Counted from the stretch's first letter, positions 35,799 through 44,803 are shown. The stretch is DNA of 64,000 bases from Actinopolymorpha pittospori (GCF_014873875.1 NZ_JADBEM010000001.1:2418001-2482000), one strand, 5' to 3'. Notes: a model not told the origin generated them from the sequence alone. A program made the numbers and translations.

Positions 35799-36713
35799 TT
35801 AGCGACTCCACTGCCCGCGGATCCTGACGCCCGGCGGGCGGATGGGCTCCGGCATGTACTCGACTTGGTAGCTGGCTCCCAGTTCGTCCTGAAGCTGCGA
35901 GACGAGCCGCTCGCCCTCGGCTGCGAACTGCTCGGCGTCCAGCTCGGTCTCGAATCCTCCTGCCGCGGGCCATCGCGAGAACATGGCCTGGAAGTGCCCG
36001 TCCCACCGAGCAAGGTCGGAGCGCAGGCCGTCGCTAAGTGGCAGCAATTCCGGATCAAGGTCGAGATCGTCAGAACCCGCCGTCTGTGTGAGGGGAGATC
36101 GCCCCTGAACCGCCATGAGCTTGACCCAGCGTCTGGGCACCGGCCGCGTCCCCAGCTCGCGCGCCTCCGCGACCATGGCGGCCTCGAGTTGTTCAGCGTC
36201 TTCGGGGTGATCGTCGAGCATCGACGCGAGGCCAACAAAGATGCGTAGGTCTCCGCTGTCCCTAACCTTCTGATAGGCCCGCCACAGCTCCGTGGCACCG
36301 TGGGCAGGCCTGATTCGTCCGGTCACCATGTCGGCCGCAGTTCGGCGGACCAGGTGCCACCGCGCAGTGTCCGCGTCGAGAAGCTCGATGCCAAGTTCGT
36401 CGAGGACGACACGAAACAGGTCCACGGACTCGCGGACGTCATCTCGTTGTTGTCCGGCGAGCATGCACAGGGCTGGACTATCGAGGCCACGGACGAGCGC
36501 CTCCGTCGCCAACTCGGGCAGATCCTCGGGCGCCAGGGTTCCGACCGCCAGTCGCCAAGCTGCCTCTTCCAACGGGTCTGCGCCTGTCACGCAGTTCAGC
36601 GTAGGTACGACTCCGATGCTGGGCGAGTCGTTTGTTGGCCCGCCGCCGTCCTGTCGTCGTGGGACCTCCGTGGCCGCACGCATCTGCTGCTGTCCGCGGG
36701 ACGGTGCGGTCAT
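35799..36713 (-). CDS. Hypothetical two-domain protein, coupled to the Imm1-like gene
   Basis: Predicted 304-aa protein from ATG 36713. The N-terminal domain (about 45-205) is helical: EEAAWRLAVGTLAPEDLPEL, LGIELLDADTARWHLVRRTA, LRIFVGLASMLDDHPED. The C-terminal domain (about 225-304) has a LARWDGHFQAMF block and LQDELGASYQVEYMPEP, a small domain recurrent in actinomycete orphan proteins. No enzyme motif. Its start overlaps the stop of the upstream Imm1-like gene (ATGA), so the two are one operon. Confidence 0.55.
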   Translation of the reverse strand: MTAPSRGQQQMRAATEVPRRQDGGGPTNDSPSIGVVPTLNCVTGADPLEEAAWRLAVGTLAPEDLPELATEALVRGLDSPALCMLAGQQRDDVRESVDLFRVVLDELGIELLDADTARWHLVRRTAADMVTGRIRPAHGATELWRAYQKVRDSGDLRIFVGLASMLDDHPEDAEQLEAAMVAEARELGTRPVPRRWVKLMAVQGRSPLTQTAGSDDLDLDPELLPLSDGLRSDLARWDGHFQAMFSRWPAAGGFETELDAEQFAAEGERLVSQLQDELGASYQVEYMPEPIRPPGVRIRGQWSR

Positions 36714-37117
36714 CGATCCACCTGCCATGAGGCGTCACCCGGGGGCACACCCTCCGCCACAAGGTGGGTCACGATCCTCAAGGCCTCGCACATGGGGACG
36801 GTGTCACGGTCGGGGTACTCATCGAGCTGGCCGTTCTCGAGAACGAACCCATCGCTTGACCCGATCCCCTCGGGGTCAATCGCGTGTTCGCCAGGGTCAC
36901 CGTCGTTGTGCTCCAGGAGCATCACCATCGCTCGTGAACCATTGCTCACGAAAGCGATAGTGCGGCCGAGGGAGCTCTCCAGCCAGGTCATCATCGTGCC
37001 CTGCGACACTCGGCGCTCAATCAACTCGACAACTGTGCTCGCCTGAATCGGCCCCGGTTCATCCCCGATCTGCCACTGCTCCTGCATCTGCCGGAGGTTA
37101 CTCACATGACCGCTCAT
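36710..37117 (-). CDS. Imm1-like immunity protein
   Basis: Predicted about 135-aa protein (ATG 37117; the frame is open to 37183). The C-terminal half shows HNDGDPGEHAIDPEG, GFVLENGQLDEYPDRDTVP, a helix EALRIVTHLVAEG and a final Trp, the Imm1 pattern (NGQ-x-DEYP, then EA...F...G.. P....W). Imm1 proteins neutralise nuclease-type polymorphic toxins. No matching toxin is nearby, so this would be an orphan immunity gene. It is translationally coupled to the next gene. Confidence 0.6.
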   Translation of the reverse strand: MSGHVSNLRQMQEQWQIGDEPGPIQASTVVELIERRVSQGTMMTWLESSLGRTIAFVSNGSRAMVMLLEHNDGDPGEHAIDPEGIGSSDGFVLENGQLDEYPDRDTVPMCEALRIVTHLVAEGVPPGDASWQVDR

Positions 37118-37172
37118 GCGCTCATCGGCACTGCGGCAGTAGCGCCCGCTCATGCTGCGATCCGCGCGCTCA

Positions 37173-37212
37173 GCGTCGCGCATCAGCTGGCGGACGAGTG
37201 TCGCGCATCACC
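37173..37212 (+). repeat. IS-end-like double motif, copy F
   Basis: GCGTCGCGCATCAGCTGGCG, GACGAG and TGTCGCGCATCACCCG: two TGTCGCGCATCA units about 28 bases apart, as at 13234. Confidence 0.6.
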
Positions 37213-37245
37213 CGATGGAGCACACCGGGCCTGACTTCTTGTCGT

Positions 37246-37295
37246 GTGCCAGGTGATGCTTGACGGATCTGTGCCAGGTGATGCTTGACACCTGG
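37246..37295 (-). repeat. IS-end-like double motif of second type, copy G
   Basis: GCCAGGTGATGCTTGACGGA, TCTGT and GCCAGGTGATGCTTGACACC: two GCCAGGTGATGCTTGAC units. A related pair occurs at 40980-41023 in the other orientation, on the far side of the IS21 element. Confidence 0.6.
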
Positions 37296-37339
37296 CCTAG
37301 GTAACTGAGGGGTCCGTCCGCGGTCGGTGGGGTTGGATG

Positions 37340-37724
37340 CTAGGCGCTTAGGAGATCGATCCTGACTTTCGCTGCGATCTCGGAGTAGGCGGATGCAAGC
37401 TCATGGTCGATCATGAGTGACTCGGCCGGGTCGAGTACGAGTTCGGCAGCCTCGCTTTCGCGGGTGCCGGCGAGCCTCAACCGTAGGTGCGTAGGCGGAT
37501 GTGTGGCGTCCACGCGGAGGGACTCCCGTTCGGCAGCTCGGGCGAGACGTTCGAGCTCGGTCCGCGGAATTCCGGCCACGAACTCGCGTTCGACCTGCCA
37601 GATGCCTCCCGTATCCCTGCTGCGCTGAGCCGCGAAGGTCAGGGCGCGCATGCACCCCGGACCCAGCATGGTGGCCCGCAGCACTCCGGCCGATGCCTGA
37701 CTGGACGCCAGCCGAACGGCTAAC
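37340..37724 (-). pseudogene. 3' part of an M48 metallopeptidase gene split by IS21
   Basis: Reading leftwards from the IS21 boundary, the frame encodes AVRLASSQASAGVLRATMLG, a Gly/Arg-rich middle and ELERLARAAERESLRVDATH, then PPTHLRLRLAG and an acidic helical tail, stop at 37340. This continues the M48 peptidase broken at 39955. The PPTH-x-R motif is usual in the C-terminal region of M48 proteins. Joined at one copy of the CTAAC duplication, the two parts form one open frame of about 435 aa. Confidence 0.8.
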
Positions 37725-37818
37725 TGTCGACGACACGTGAAAAATGACCCCCTGGCGTCGGATGAAAACTGACCCCTTCTCGAGACCCTGGCTCAAGTCG
37801 AGCTGGGGGAGGAAGCAG

Positions 37819-39099
37819 GTGTTGTCAGTGGAGGATTGGGCTGAGATCCGCCGGTTGTCTCGGGCGGAGAAGATGCCGATCAAGGCGATCGCGCGGGTGA
37901 TGGGGATCTCCAGGAACACGGTCAGGCGGGCGTTGGCTGCTGATGGTCCGCCGCGGTACCAGCGTGCGGGGCGGGGATCGATCGTGGATGCGGTCGAGCC
38001 GCGGATCCGGGAGTTGTTGGCGGCGTGGCCGGACATGCCGGCCACGGTGATCGCGGAACGGATCGGCTGGGACCGGTCGATCACGGTGCTGAAGGACCGG
38101 GTGCGGGAGTTGCGGCCGGTGTATCTGCCGCCGGACCCGGCCTCGCGCACGGCCTATGATCCGGGCGGGATCGCCCAGTGCGACTTCTGGTTCCCCGACA
38201 TCGAGATCCCTGTCGGGCATGGGCAAACGCGTACCGCCAAGCAGCTGCCGGTGCTGGTGATGATCACCGGCTACGCGCGTTGGTTGTGCGCGATGCTTGT
38301 CCCGAGCAGGGCCGGGGAAGATCTGTTCACCGGCTGGTGGCGGCTCCTGTCGGGCCTGGGCGGCGTGCCACACACGCTGGTATGGGATGGCGAGGGAGCG
38401 GTCGGCCGGTGGCGGCGCGGGGCCAGCGAGCTCACCACCGACACTCAGGCGTTTCGGGGAACCCTGGGCACGAAGGTACTCATCTGCAGACCCGCCGACC
38501 CTGAGGCCAAGGGGCTGGTGGAACGGGCGAACGGCTACCTGGAGACCTCGTTCCTGCCCGGCCGCAGCTTCAGTTGCCCGGCCGACTTCAACACCCAACT
38601 GGCCGGGTGGCTGGGGCTGGCCAACGGCCGGCATCGCCGCGCACTTGGCTGCGCGGCCACCGACCGGATCGACGCTGACCGGGCAGCGATGCTGGTCTTG
38701 CCACCGGTAGCCCCAGCCACGGGCTGGCGGGCATCGACCAGGCTCGCGCGTGACCACTACATCCGCCTGGACGGCAACGACTACTCCGTCCACCCGGGCG
38801 TGATCGGCCGCCGGGTCGAGGTCATCGCGGATCTGGACCGGGTGCGGGTGCTGTGTGAGGGACGCATCGTCGCCGACCACGAACGCTGCTGGGCCAAGCA
38901 TCAGACCCTCACCGATCCAGGCCACCGCACCGCCGCGACATCCCTGCGCAAGGCGAGGTTGACAGTGGCTCGCGAGCCCGCCGGAAGCCAGGTGGTGGAG
39001 CAGCGGCAACTCAGCGACTACGACGCCATCTTCGGCCTCGAGGACCCCGCAGCAGCCACCCAGGAATCGGTAGACACCCAAGGGGTGGTGGCCTCATGA
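37819..39099 (+). CDS. istA: IS21 transposase IstA
   Basis: Predicted 426-aa DDE transposase. The N-terminal helix-turn-helix is MPIKAIARVMGISRNTVRRA. The catalytic triad is seen in GIAQCDFWFPDIEI (Asp), TLVWDGEGAVGR (Asp) and KGLVERANGYLETSF (Glu). GTG 37819 follows GGGGGAGGA; an upstream ATG at 37744 lies in the terminal repeat and is unlikely. The stop overlaps istB (ATGA), the usual coupling of the two genes. Confidence 0.9.
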   Translation: MLSVEDWAEIRRLSRAEKMPIKAIARVMGISRNTVRRALAADGPPRYQRAGRGSIVDAVEPRIRELLAAWPDMPATVIAERIGWDRSITVLKDRVRELRPVYLPPDPASRTAYDPGGIAQCDFWFPDIEIPVGHGQTRTAKQLPVLVMITGYARWLCAMLVPSRAGEDLFTGWWRLLSGLGGVPHTLVWDGEGAVGRWRRGASELTTDTQAFRGTLGTKVLICRPADPEAKGLVERANGYLETSFLPGRSFSCPADFNTQLAGWLGLANGRHRRALGCAATDRIDADRAAMLVLPPVAPATGWRASTRLARDHYIRLDGNDYSVHPGVIGRRVEVIADLDRVRVLCEGRIVADHERCWAKHQTLTDPGHRTAATSLRKARLTVAREPAGSQVVEQRQLSDYDAIFGLEDPAAATQESVDTQGVVAS

Positions 39100-39893
39100 G
39101 CGCGGCCACCGCCAAGACCGGTCGGGACCTGACCGCCGAAATCGCCTACGCCACAAGGGCGTTGAAGGCACCGACACTGCGCGAGGCGGTGCCACGCCTA
39201 GCTGAGCGGGCCCGGGCAGAGAACTGGTCGCATGAGGAGTTCCTCGCTGCCTGCCTGGCCCGAGAGGTCGCGGCCCGAGAAGCCCACGGCGCCGAGGGAC
39301 GCATCCGCGCCGCACGCTTCCCAGCGCGCAAATCCCTGGAGGAGTTCGACTTCGACCACGCACGCGGCCTCAGACGCGAACAGATCGCGCACCTGGGCAC
39401 CCTCGACTTCGTGACCGCACGAGACAACGTCGTTCTGCTCGGGCCGCCCGGCACCGGCAAGAGCCACCTCGCGGTCGGCCTGGCGATCCGGGCCTGCCAA
39501 GCCGGCCACCGCGTCGCGTTCGCGACCGCCGCCCAATGGGTCACCACACTCGCCGAAGCACACACCGCCGGCCGGCTCCAGACCGAGTTGATCCGTCTCG
39601 GCCGCTACCCGCTGCTCGTCATCGATGAGGTCGGCTACATCCCGTTCGAACCGGAGGCGGCGAACCTGTTCTTCCAACTCGTCTCTGCCCGCTACGAACG
39701 CGCGTCCTTGATCGTCACGTCCAACAAGCCGTTCGGCCGATGGGGCGAAGTCTTCGGCGACGACACCGTCGCCGCAGCCATGATCGACCGGCTCGTCCAC
39801 CACGCCGACGTCATCGCCCTCAAAGGCGACAGCTACAGGCTCAAGAACCGAGACCTCGGCCGCGTCCCCGCGGCCACCAACGACCAACCATAA
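39096..39893 (+). CDS. istB: IS21 helper ATPase IstB
   Basis: Predicted 265-aa AAA+ ATPase that helps IstA choose and remodel target DNA. Walker A LLGPPGTGKSHLAVG and Walker B LLVIDEVGYIPF are intact, as is the SNKPFGRWGEVFGDD segment conserved in IstB. The length is normal. With an intact istA, the element may be mobile. Confidence 0.92.
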   Translation: MSAATAKTGRDLTAEIAYATRALKAPTLREAVPRLAERARAENWSHEEFLAACLAREVAAREAHGAEGRIRAARFPARKSLEEFDFDHARGLRREQIAHLGTLDFVTARDNVVLLGPPGTGKSHLAVGLAIRACQAGHRVAFATAAQWVTTLAEAHTAGRLQTELIRLGRYPLLVIDEVGYIPFEPEAANLFFQLVSARYERASLIVTSNKPFGRWGEVFGDDTVAAAMIDRLVHHADVIALKGDSYRLKNRDLGRVPAATNDQP

Positions 39894-39954
39894 CCACCCC
39901 AGGGGGTCAACATTCAACCGACGCCAGGGGGTCAAACTTCACCCGTCGTTGACA

Positions 39955-40882
39955 CTAACGCGTCTGCGAGGTACTCGGCCCGTTGCCCCGCTCGTAGAGT
40001 TAGCAACGCGAGCGTGATGAGGAGCGTCGCGGGAAGCATGCTGAGTAGGCGGAGTGGTACGCGCACGAGGAATGTGAATCCTCCGAGGATCTCGTCGCCT
40101 CTCATGTCCGCGGCTTGGCGTAGCAGCAAGTGGAGTTCTCCGACGGCGTTGAGCGCTGTGCCGACCACGAGCCCTCGCCTCAGGTCGCCGTTGACGAAGT
40201 GGCCGATCTCGTGGCCGAGAAGGGCGAGCCGCTCCGCGGGCGACAGGACGTTCCACAGTGGCAGGCCGAGGGTGAGCACTCGGCGCTGGCGAAGGCCGAC
40301 CCAACCAGCAGACGCGTTGAAGTGCTGATCGACCACGATGGCGTCGAGCGGGCGGCCGCCGAGCGCGTTCGAGACTCGGTCGAGCAGTCCGTACAGGGTG
40401 GGCGCCTCGGCGCGTTTCAACACTCGGCTCCCAGCCTCAAGCTTTGGGAACCGTGGTCGCATCTGGACTGCGAGGGCGATGAGCAACAGTCCGAGGACGA
40501 TGCCGACGGGAGATGGCCAGGTCGCCACCACCAGCCATCCGCCGAGGACCGCCACGGCGAGAGTTGTGAGATGGATGAATGCCGCGACAACATACGCCGC
40601 GACGGCGGCAAGGTCAGGTCGGCGCGCCCGCTGCGAGTCCTGTCCGGAGACCTCCTCGAATAGCGACATCACCAGGCGGTGTTCCACCTGCCGTCGGAGC
40701 CGTCGCAACGGGCCGGACCGACCGGTCCGGTCGGCGGTTGGATCGAGGTTCCACTCACATGCGCCGCACCACGCTACGAACTTCGGATCGATCGCAGCGA
40801 TGGCAGCGCCACACTGAGGACACCGGGAGGGCCTCTGAGTGCCGGAGGTCGGGGGCACGGACACTGACACGCCGCACATCAT
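39955..40882 (-). pseudogene. 5' part of an M48-family membrane metallopeptidase gene split by IS21
   Basis: The start ATG is at 40882. An N-terminal zinc ribbon (CPQCGAAI and CGACEW) is followed by a basic stretch and two transmembrane helices (AAYVVAAFIHLTTLAVAV; LVVATWPSPVGIVLGLLL). The M48 zinc motif ALLGHEIGHFVNGD follows, then further hydrophobic helices and RAEYLADAL, which holds the third zinc ligand. The frame then runs into the IS21 end. The active-site part is complete but the C-terminal quarter is separated, so the product is probably inactive or unstable. Related HtpX-like enzymes degrade membrane proteins. Confidence 0.85.
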
Positions 40883-40979
40883 GGCATCGTGCCGACAACA
40901 CGATCAGTGCCAGTCCCGGTCTCCCCCGAGTCTCTGACGCCCCCACGGCGACGTCGGGCTCAGCGTGGCCGAGCCGGTC

Positions 40980-41023
40980 AGTGTCAAGCATGTGGTGGCA
41001 CACGAGTGTCAAGCATCACCACA
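40980..41023 (+). repeat. IS-end-like double motif of second type, copy I
   Basis: AGTGTCAAGCATGTGGTGGC, ACACG and AGTGTCAAGCATCACCACAG: two GTGTCAAGCAT units. No transposase of the corresponding element remains. The stretch 40883-41301 is otherwise without a supported gene. Confidence 0.5.
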
Positions 41024-41301
41024 GACGAACGACCGTCGAAGGATGCGGGGGTCGGCCTGGCCGGGACGCTGACCGCCCCGCCTTCCTCGCGCGCCGCCTC
41101 CGGCCTCCACTCCACGCGTCAAGGGCGCCTTCGGCGTCACTACGTGATCGGCTCCGCCGACTCTTGACCCGCTCTGCTCCGACCTTCAATCTGGCTGGCT
41201 GCGAGGGCGACGGGGAAGAGTGGTCCGCGACCGCCCAGATCGGCGCGCGGCTCCTCAGCGTTGTGAGCGTCATCCCCGCCGCATGAGTCGACTCGCGGCC
41301 T

Positions 41302-41637
41302 CTAGTACGTCGTGGCCTCGTCGCCGCCGATGTCAGGCTCCCCGGGCGGGAGTTCCCCGGTCATGTACGAGAACAGGAAGGTCGCAGCTCGCCGCTCGGC
41401 GTACTTCTCGTTCGTCGGCTCACCCTCTTCGTCAAGCTCAAGGTTGTTCAGGAAGACCGCGAAGAGAGTCTCCAGCGAACTCGCCTCAGAGCTCAACGTC
41501 TCCCAATAGCCATCCACGTCGGAGCGCCCCTGAGGCTTATACTGATCGAACAATGGGTACCCGACCGACCCTCGACCCACCCATCCGGCAAAGCGACGAA
41601 TCGCGCCCGAGGCGCCGTGGCTGACCTGTGTCGTCAT
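41302..41637 (-). CDS. Small acidic hypothetical protein
   Basis: Predicted up to 111 aa. The likely coding part is FDQYKPQGRSDVDGYWETLS, SLETLFAVFLNNLELDEEGE and a Tyr/Phe-rich end FLFSYMTGELPPGEPDIGG. No family recognised. Size, acidity and isolation suit an immunity protein. The start may be internal. Confidence 0.4.
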   Translation of the reverse strand: MTTQVSHGASGAIRRFAGWVGRGSVGYPLFDQYKPQGRSDVDGYWETLSSEASSLETLFAVFLNNLELDEEGEPTNEKYAERRAATFLFSYMTGELPPGEPDIGGDEATTY

Positions 41638-41695
41638 GGCTGAAACCTAGAACAAAGCCTTGCGGTGCAGGCGGCAAGGAACCGGACAGTGGCGT

Positions 41696-41950
41696 ATGGA
41701 CCGCTGGGTGGAGCACCATCGATTTGTGCCTACACCAGCAATGCAGCCCGATGCTCCCAGTCTGTGCTTCGTCTGCGGGGTCGAGTTCGGCTATCAGGAT
41801 GCCACCCTGGAGGCCGTTCACAGGTCGAGGGAAAGGTGGCGGCTACGGGGCTACACCTGGCACGACGAGCGCATGCGGCCAACTGTCTGGGGCCCGGAGG
41901 CCCAAGCTCAGCCGGCTGCCGCGCCGCGCGAGGTGATGCGCGTCCCCTGA
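41696..41950 (+). CDS. Small hypothetical protein with CxxC
   Basis: Predicted 84-aa protein containing LCFVCGVEFGYQDATLEAVH, RERWRLRGYTWHDERMRP and TVWGP. The CxxC could bind metal. The WHDERMRP block looks conserved rather than random, but I cannot name the family. The start is uncertain (41696 or 41741). Confidence 0.4.
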   Translation: MDRWVEHHRFVPTPAMQPDAPSLCFVCGVEFGYQDATLEAVHRSRERWRLRGYTWHDERMRPTVWGPEAQAQPAAAPREVMRVP

Positions 41951-42074
41951 CACCAACGACCGGCACCGCCAGCCGATGGTAAGCACCAGGACCGACGACC
42001 AGCGGAGCGCAGACGAGCAGGTCGCGATCGAGTTGCCTGCCTCTACGGATCTAGAGGTCGGCCGGTTCCGGCGC

Positions 42075-42963
42075 GTCGTCGTGCAACTCGCGTGCAATTA
42101 GGCACGGCCCTCGGCGGTCATGAACGGTCTGTCAGGAGTAGCCGCCAGGCGAGACGGGAGGCGCGACCAGGGGTCCGCGCCAGCCTTCCAATCTCATCCT
42201 TCCGTGGCGAGCTTGCAGGGCGTCTGCTACCGTCCGGTGATTGATCAGACGCAGGCCTGGCCGCGGTCGAGAACGGCGGCGAGATCGTCGAGGGTCGTGG
42301 CGAACTCCGCGACCTCCATGTCGATCTCGAAGACTGTTCCCGCATGTTCGGGATGCTTCACCAGGTGCTCTTCACGCCAGAACTGGAACGTGATCGCCAG
42401 GCGCGTCCCTTGGCGAAAACCGAGGGCCGAGATGTTGTCGGTCGTGGGTCCCCACTGGAGGATCCAGAACTCCTCGCGCAGCCCGTCGTCCTCCTCCGGG
42501 TCGATCGCGAACCCGGCGAGCAGCCGCCGATGCGTGGCTGCGACAGGTAGGCCGGCGAAGGGCGGAGGCGAGCCCTGGCCGGACCGCACCCAGGCAGCGG
42601 TGTCGCTCACAGAGCTGCGGAACTGGCGGACGAAGACCGTGTTGTCGTCACAGGTCAACCACTGATCGGCGGCCCACAGGTCTACTCGACACAGGTTCGG
42701 ACTGACCCAGTCGCCGATCTCGGCGGCGAACTTGTGCTTGTCCCCCAGCAATGCCTCCACTCGGGCAGCGTGGCAGAAGCAATGTCGAGGGCACAACCAG
42801 GGCCACGCACAGCGTCGGGCCTGCTAACGCCGTTGCCTAACACAAGACCTGGACAACCATGGACGGCGATCGCTCGCGCGGGCCGCTCACACCCCGGATG
42901 CTCGCGGAATATGGACGATCATGGACTGGGCTGGCAGGTCGTCGGCCTGCTTGTAATCGGGTG
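42075..42963. repeat. 0.89-kb direct repeat, copy 2
   Basis: Matches 32431-33318 with few differences. It starts with an R3-type segment (CGTGCAATTAG, CGGCGGTCATG, GTAGCCGCCAGGCGAGACGG) and ends at CTTGTAATCGGGTG. Beyond it, this copy continues into sequence shared with 13300-13345. Confidence 0.9.
42245..42796 (-). CDS. Hypothetical protein, duplicated (copy 2)
   Basis: Predicted up to 183 aa, almost identical to the product at 32601-33161. Differences include DWVSPN for DWASPN, NTVFVRQ for NMAFVPQ and AAVLDRG for AASLDRG. All are amino-acid substitutions with the frame kept, which supports both copies being real genes. Function unknown. Confidence 0.55.
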   Translation of the reverse strand: MCPRHCFCHAARVEALLGDKHKFAAEIGDWVSPNLCRVDLWAADQWLTCDDNTVFVRQFRSSVSDTAAWVRSGQGSPPPFAGLPVAATHRRLLAGFAIDPEEDDGLREEFWILQWGPTTDNISALGFRQGTRLAITFQFWREEHLVKHPEHAGTVFEIDMEVAEFATTLDDLAAVLDRGQACV

Positions 42964-43028
42964 ACTGCTGAACCGATCTCTCTTGAGGTCAAGAGCGCCG
43001 CTGACGCGGCGCGGTCAGCAACTGAGAC

Positions 43029-43185
43029 CATGACGTCCATGGCTACTGACCCGCCGCATTTGCGAGCTATCCCTGGGGCTGGTCCACTGTGGGATGACCC
43101 GTCCGAGGACCTGATCTTCGAGCTCTTCATCACGTCTCGCTCCGCGGGACCAGGTGCGTGGCTGGTGCCGGGCCGGAGGCGTTAG
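43029..43185 (+). pseudogene. 5' fragment of a small hypothetical gene
   Basis: ATG 43029 opens TSMATDPPHLRAIPGAGPLW followed by DDPSEDLIFELF, which looks like the opening of small actinomycete proteins with a DPSEDALF motif. Coding character then stops at the start of repeat R4, so the gene seems cut off. Confidence 0.4.
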
Positions 43186-43189
43186 CCAC

Positions 43190-43345
43190 CTCGCTTGGTC
43201 CGGGACCCTACGAGCGGCGGCCCACGGCGGGCGGTTACGGGCGGGCAGCCAGCTGCCCGCCTGCGCCGGGACAGGCTACGAGCCGCCACTCTCCCGGACC
43301 AAACGAGGACACCGGCCAAACCCTCCGGCCCGGCTGCGACAGCTG
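43190..43345 (+). repeat. Dispersed repeat R4, copy 1
   Basis: Contains CCGGGACAGGCTACGAGCCG, CTCTCCCGGACCAAACGAGG and ACACCGGCCAAACCC. Three further copies, all in + orientation, are at 43945, 44925 and 46870. Confidence 0.65.
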
Positions 43346-43391
43346 GCGCTTACACGTCGAGGCAATGGCCACTACCTGCGCGTGGGCGACG

Positions 43392-43760
43392 TTACTCGGC
43401 CTCGCCTTGGTTGTCTCTTGAGGCGAGTAGCCGGCGGAGTCGTTTGATTTCGGCGATCAGGCGGGGGATGTCTTGGCGGGCGTTCGCGATGAACAGGGCG
43501 TTTTCGTCCCAGCATTCGTCCGCGACGTCGACGTAACGGTGAGGGCCTTGGACGAGCGTTGCGGCCACGATCTCGCGGTGATCGAAGTCCGGCCATCGTT
43601 CACCGTGACCGCTGTCAGGGACAGTGCTGATGGCCACGAGGTTCATAGCTAGGTCGTCATCGAGAGCGCGGACGAACCATGGCCCCGGAGTTGCAGCCTC
43701 GGCGAGTTCTTCGATCGCGGTCAGTTCCTCATCGGTCAGCGGCTCAGGAGTGGTCATCAT
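43392..43760 (-). CDS. Ea22-like hypothetical protein
   Basis: Predicted 122-aa protein from ATG 43760. LTDEELTAIEELAEAATPGP-WF at the start, a central segment with acidic residues, and NALFIANARQDIPRLIAEIK-RLRRLL at the end fit the Ea22-like pattern common on phages and actinomycete genomes. Its function is unknown. It is bracketed by R4 copies. Confidence 0.6.
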   Translation of the reverse strand: MMTTPEPLTDEELTAIEELAEAATPGPWFVRALDDDLAMNLVAISTVPDSGHGERWPDFDHREIVAATLVQGPHRYVDVADECWDENALFIANARQDIPRLIAEIKRLRRLLASRDNQGEAE

Positions 43761-43944
43761 CAGGCTCCCGCTCCTCACGTTCGACCATACGTCCCACTTC
43801 GAAGCTGGCCCCGGTACGGACCCGTAGGACGAGCTACCGACCTGCCTAAGATCACCCGGAACCGTGCTGCACGAACCGTCACTTCGTCCATGCGGCCTGA
43901 AGTGTAGACGGCAAGCTGAGCCCGAAGCTGCTTCCCCAGCGCTG

Positions 43945-44112
43945 CTTCGTAATGCGTAGGTCCTGGGCGTGACTCCCACTGCCCGGTCCACCTGACACGG
44001 GGCTTGACCTGCTGAAACGCTGGGATGGGTTCGCTGCCCGCCGAGCCCGGACAGGCTACGGGCCCCCGGTCTCCCGGACCAAGCCGGGCCACCGGCCAAC
44101 CGCCGCCCCTTT
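43945..44112 (+). repeat. Dispersed repeat R4, copy 2
   Basis: GTAATGCGTAGGTCCTGGGC, GTGACTCCCACTGCCCGGTC, GACAGGCTACGGGCCCCCGG, TCTCCCGGACCAAGCCGGGC. The GGCTTGGTCCGGGAG part can pair with itself as a hairpin. Confidence 0.7.
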
Positions 44113-44126
44113 GCGAGCAGTTGGAG

Positions 44127-44468
44127 CTAGATGACCGTGACTGCTGCAGCCATCAGGAAGGTAGCAGCCGATGACACCAACGCAACCGAGGCTGCGGCGG
44201 CCACACGCCGACTTCTCGAAGTTCCTCGGGCTGCCAGAATGGCCACGGCGATGACCCAGGGCGCGGCGGCGATGCAGAGGTCGATGGCGGTGGCTGCGGC
44301 GAAGCCCGTCCCGCCCTGTACTTGGTTGTAAACGAAAGTGGCCCAGATCGCGGACGCGTACACGCTGACCGCGACTGCGATGACCGTCAACGCAACGACT
44401 CCGACAGTCTTTGCACTCATCGCCATCATCGTCTCCGCCTTGCGCATCTTCGGGAACCCCAGGCGCAT
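44127..44468 (-). CDS. Small membrane protein, three transmembrane segments
   Basis: Predicted 113-aa protein from ATG 44468 (alternatives 44531 or 44444). Hydrophobic segments are VGVVALTVIAVAVSVYASAI, AIDLCIAAAPWVIAVAILAA and VAAAASVALVSSAATFLMAA; a short basic loop lies between the last two. No family recognised. It is bracketed by R4 copies. Confidence 0.5.
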   Translation of the reverse strand: MRLGFPKMRKAETMMAMSAKTVGVVALTVIAVAVSVYASAIWATFVYNQVQGGTGFAAATAIDLCIAAAPWVIAVAILAARGTSRSRRVAAAASVALVSSAATFLMAAAVTVI

Positions 44469-44650
44469 GGTCCCACCCCAGCGGCGAGCTCCGGTATGAG
44501 ATCTTGCTGACAGGCGAGCTCCATCGGGCATCGCTTGTGGTTCGCTCGTGCAATTAGCGTGCTATTACCCCGCCTGAAGTTGGCCGCAGCCGGCCAACCC
44601 GGCGTTCCGATCCGGCCGGCAGCGTGTCGTGCGAGCTGTACCGTCCACAC

Positions 44651-44803
44651 ATGCTGCTGGTCCTGCTGACCATCGTCCTCATCGGCGTCGCCCTGATTGC
44701 CGGCAAGACCCTGGCGACCCGAGTGCCAACATGGATCCTGGTCGTGGTCGCCATCATCCTGGCCTTCGCCACCTGGTCCATCGTCGGCGACGTGCAGACT
44801 TAG
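44651..44803 (+). CDS. 50-residue double-spanning membrane peptide
   Basis: Short frame MLLVLLTIVLIGVALIAGKT then LATRVPTWILVVVAIILAFA and TWSIVGDVQT. Two hydrophobic helices are joined by a short basic loop, the shape of small membrane toxins and small accessory membrane proteins. Codon bias is coding-like. No ribosome site is obvious. Confidence 0.4.
   Translation: MLLVLLTIVLIGVALIAGKTLATRVPTWILVVVAIILAFATWSIVGDVQT

Larger units (their letters stand above)
37725..39954. mobile_element. IS21-family insertion sequence, 2230 bp
   Basis: The ends are TGTCGACGAC (37725) and the complement of TGTCAACGAC (39954). The imperfect terminal repeats are about 50 bp and include the internal TGACCCCCTGGCGTCGG and TGACCCC units. 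A 5-bp direct repeat CTAAC flanks the element (37720-37724 and 39955-39959). It holds istA and istB, both intact. The insertion interrupts the M48 peptidase gene. Confidence 0.92.

Noticed and set aside
37825..39081. 418-codon minus-strand frame inside IS21
   Set aside because: Antisense to istA, which has complete catalytic motifs and an overlapping istB.
42859..43185. 108-codon frame beginning inside the direct repeat
   Set aside because: Only its last third (from 43029) looks coding; the rest is repeat sequence also present elsewhere in other contexts.
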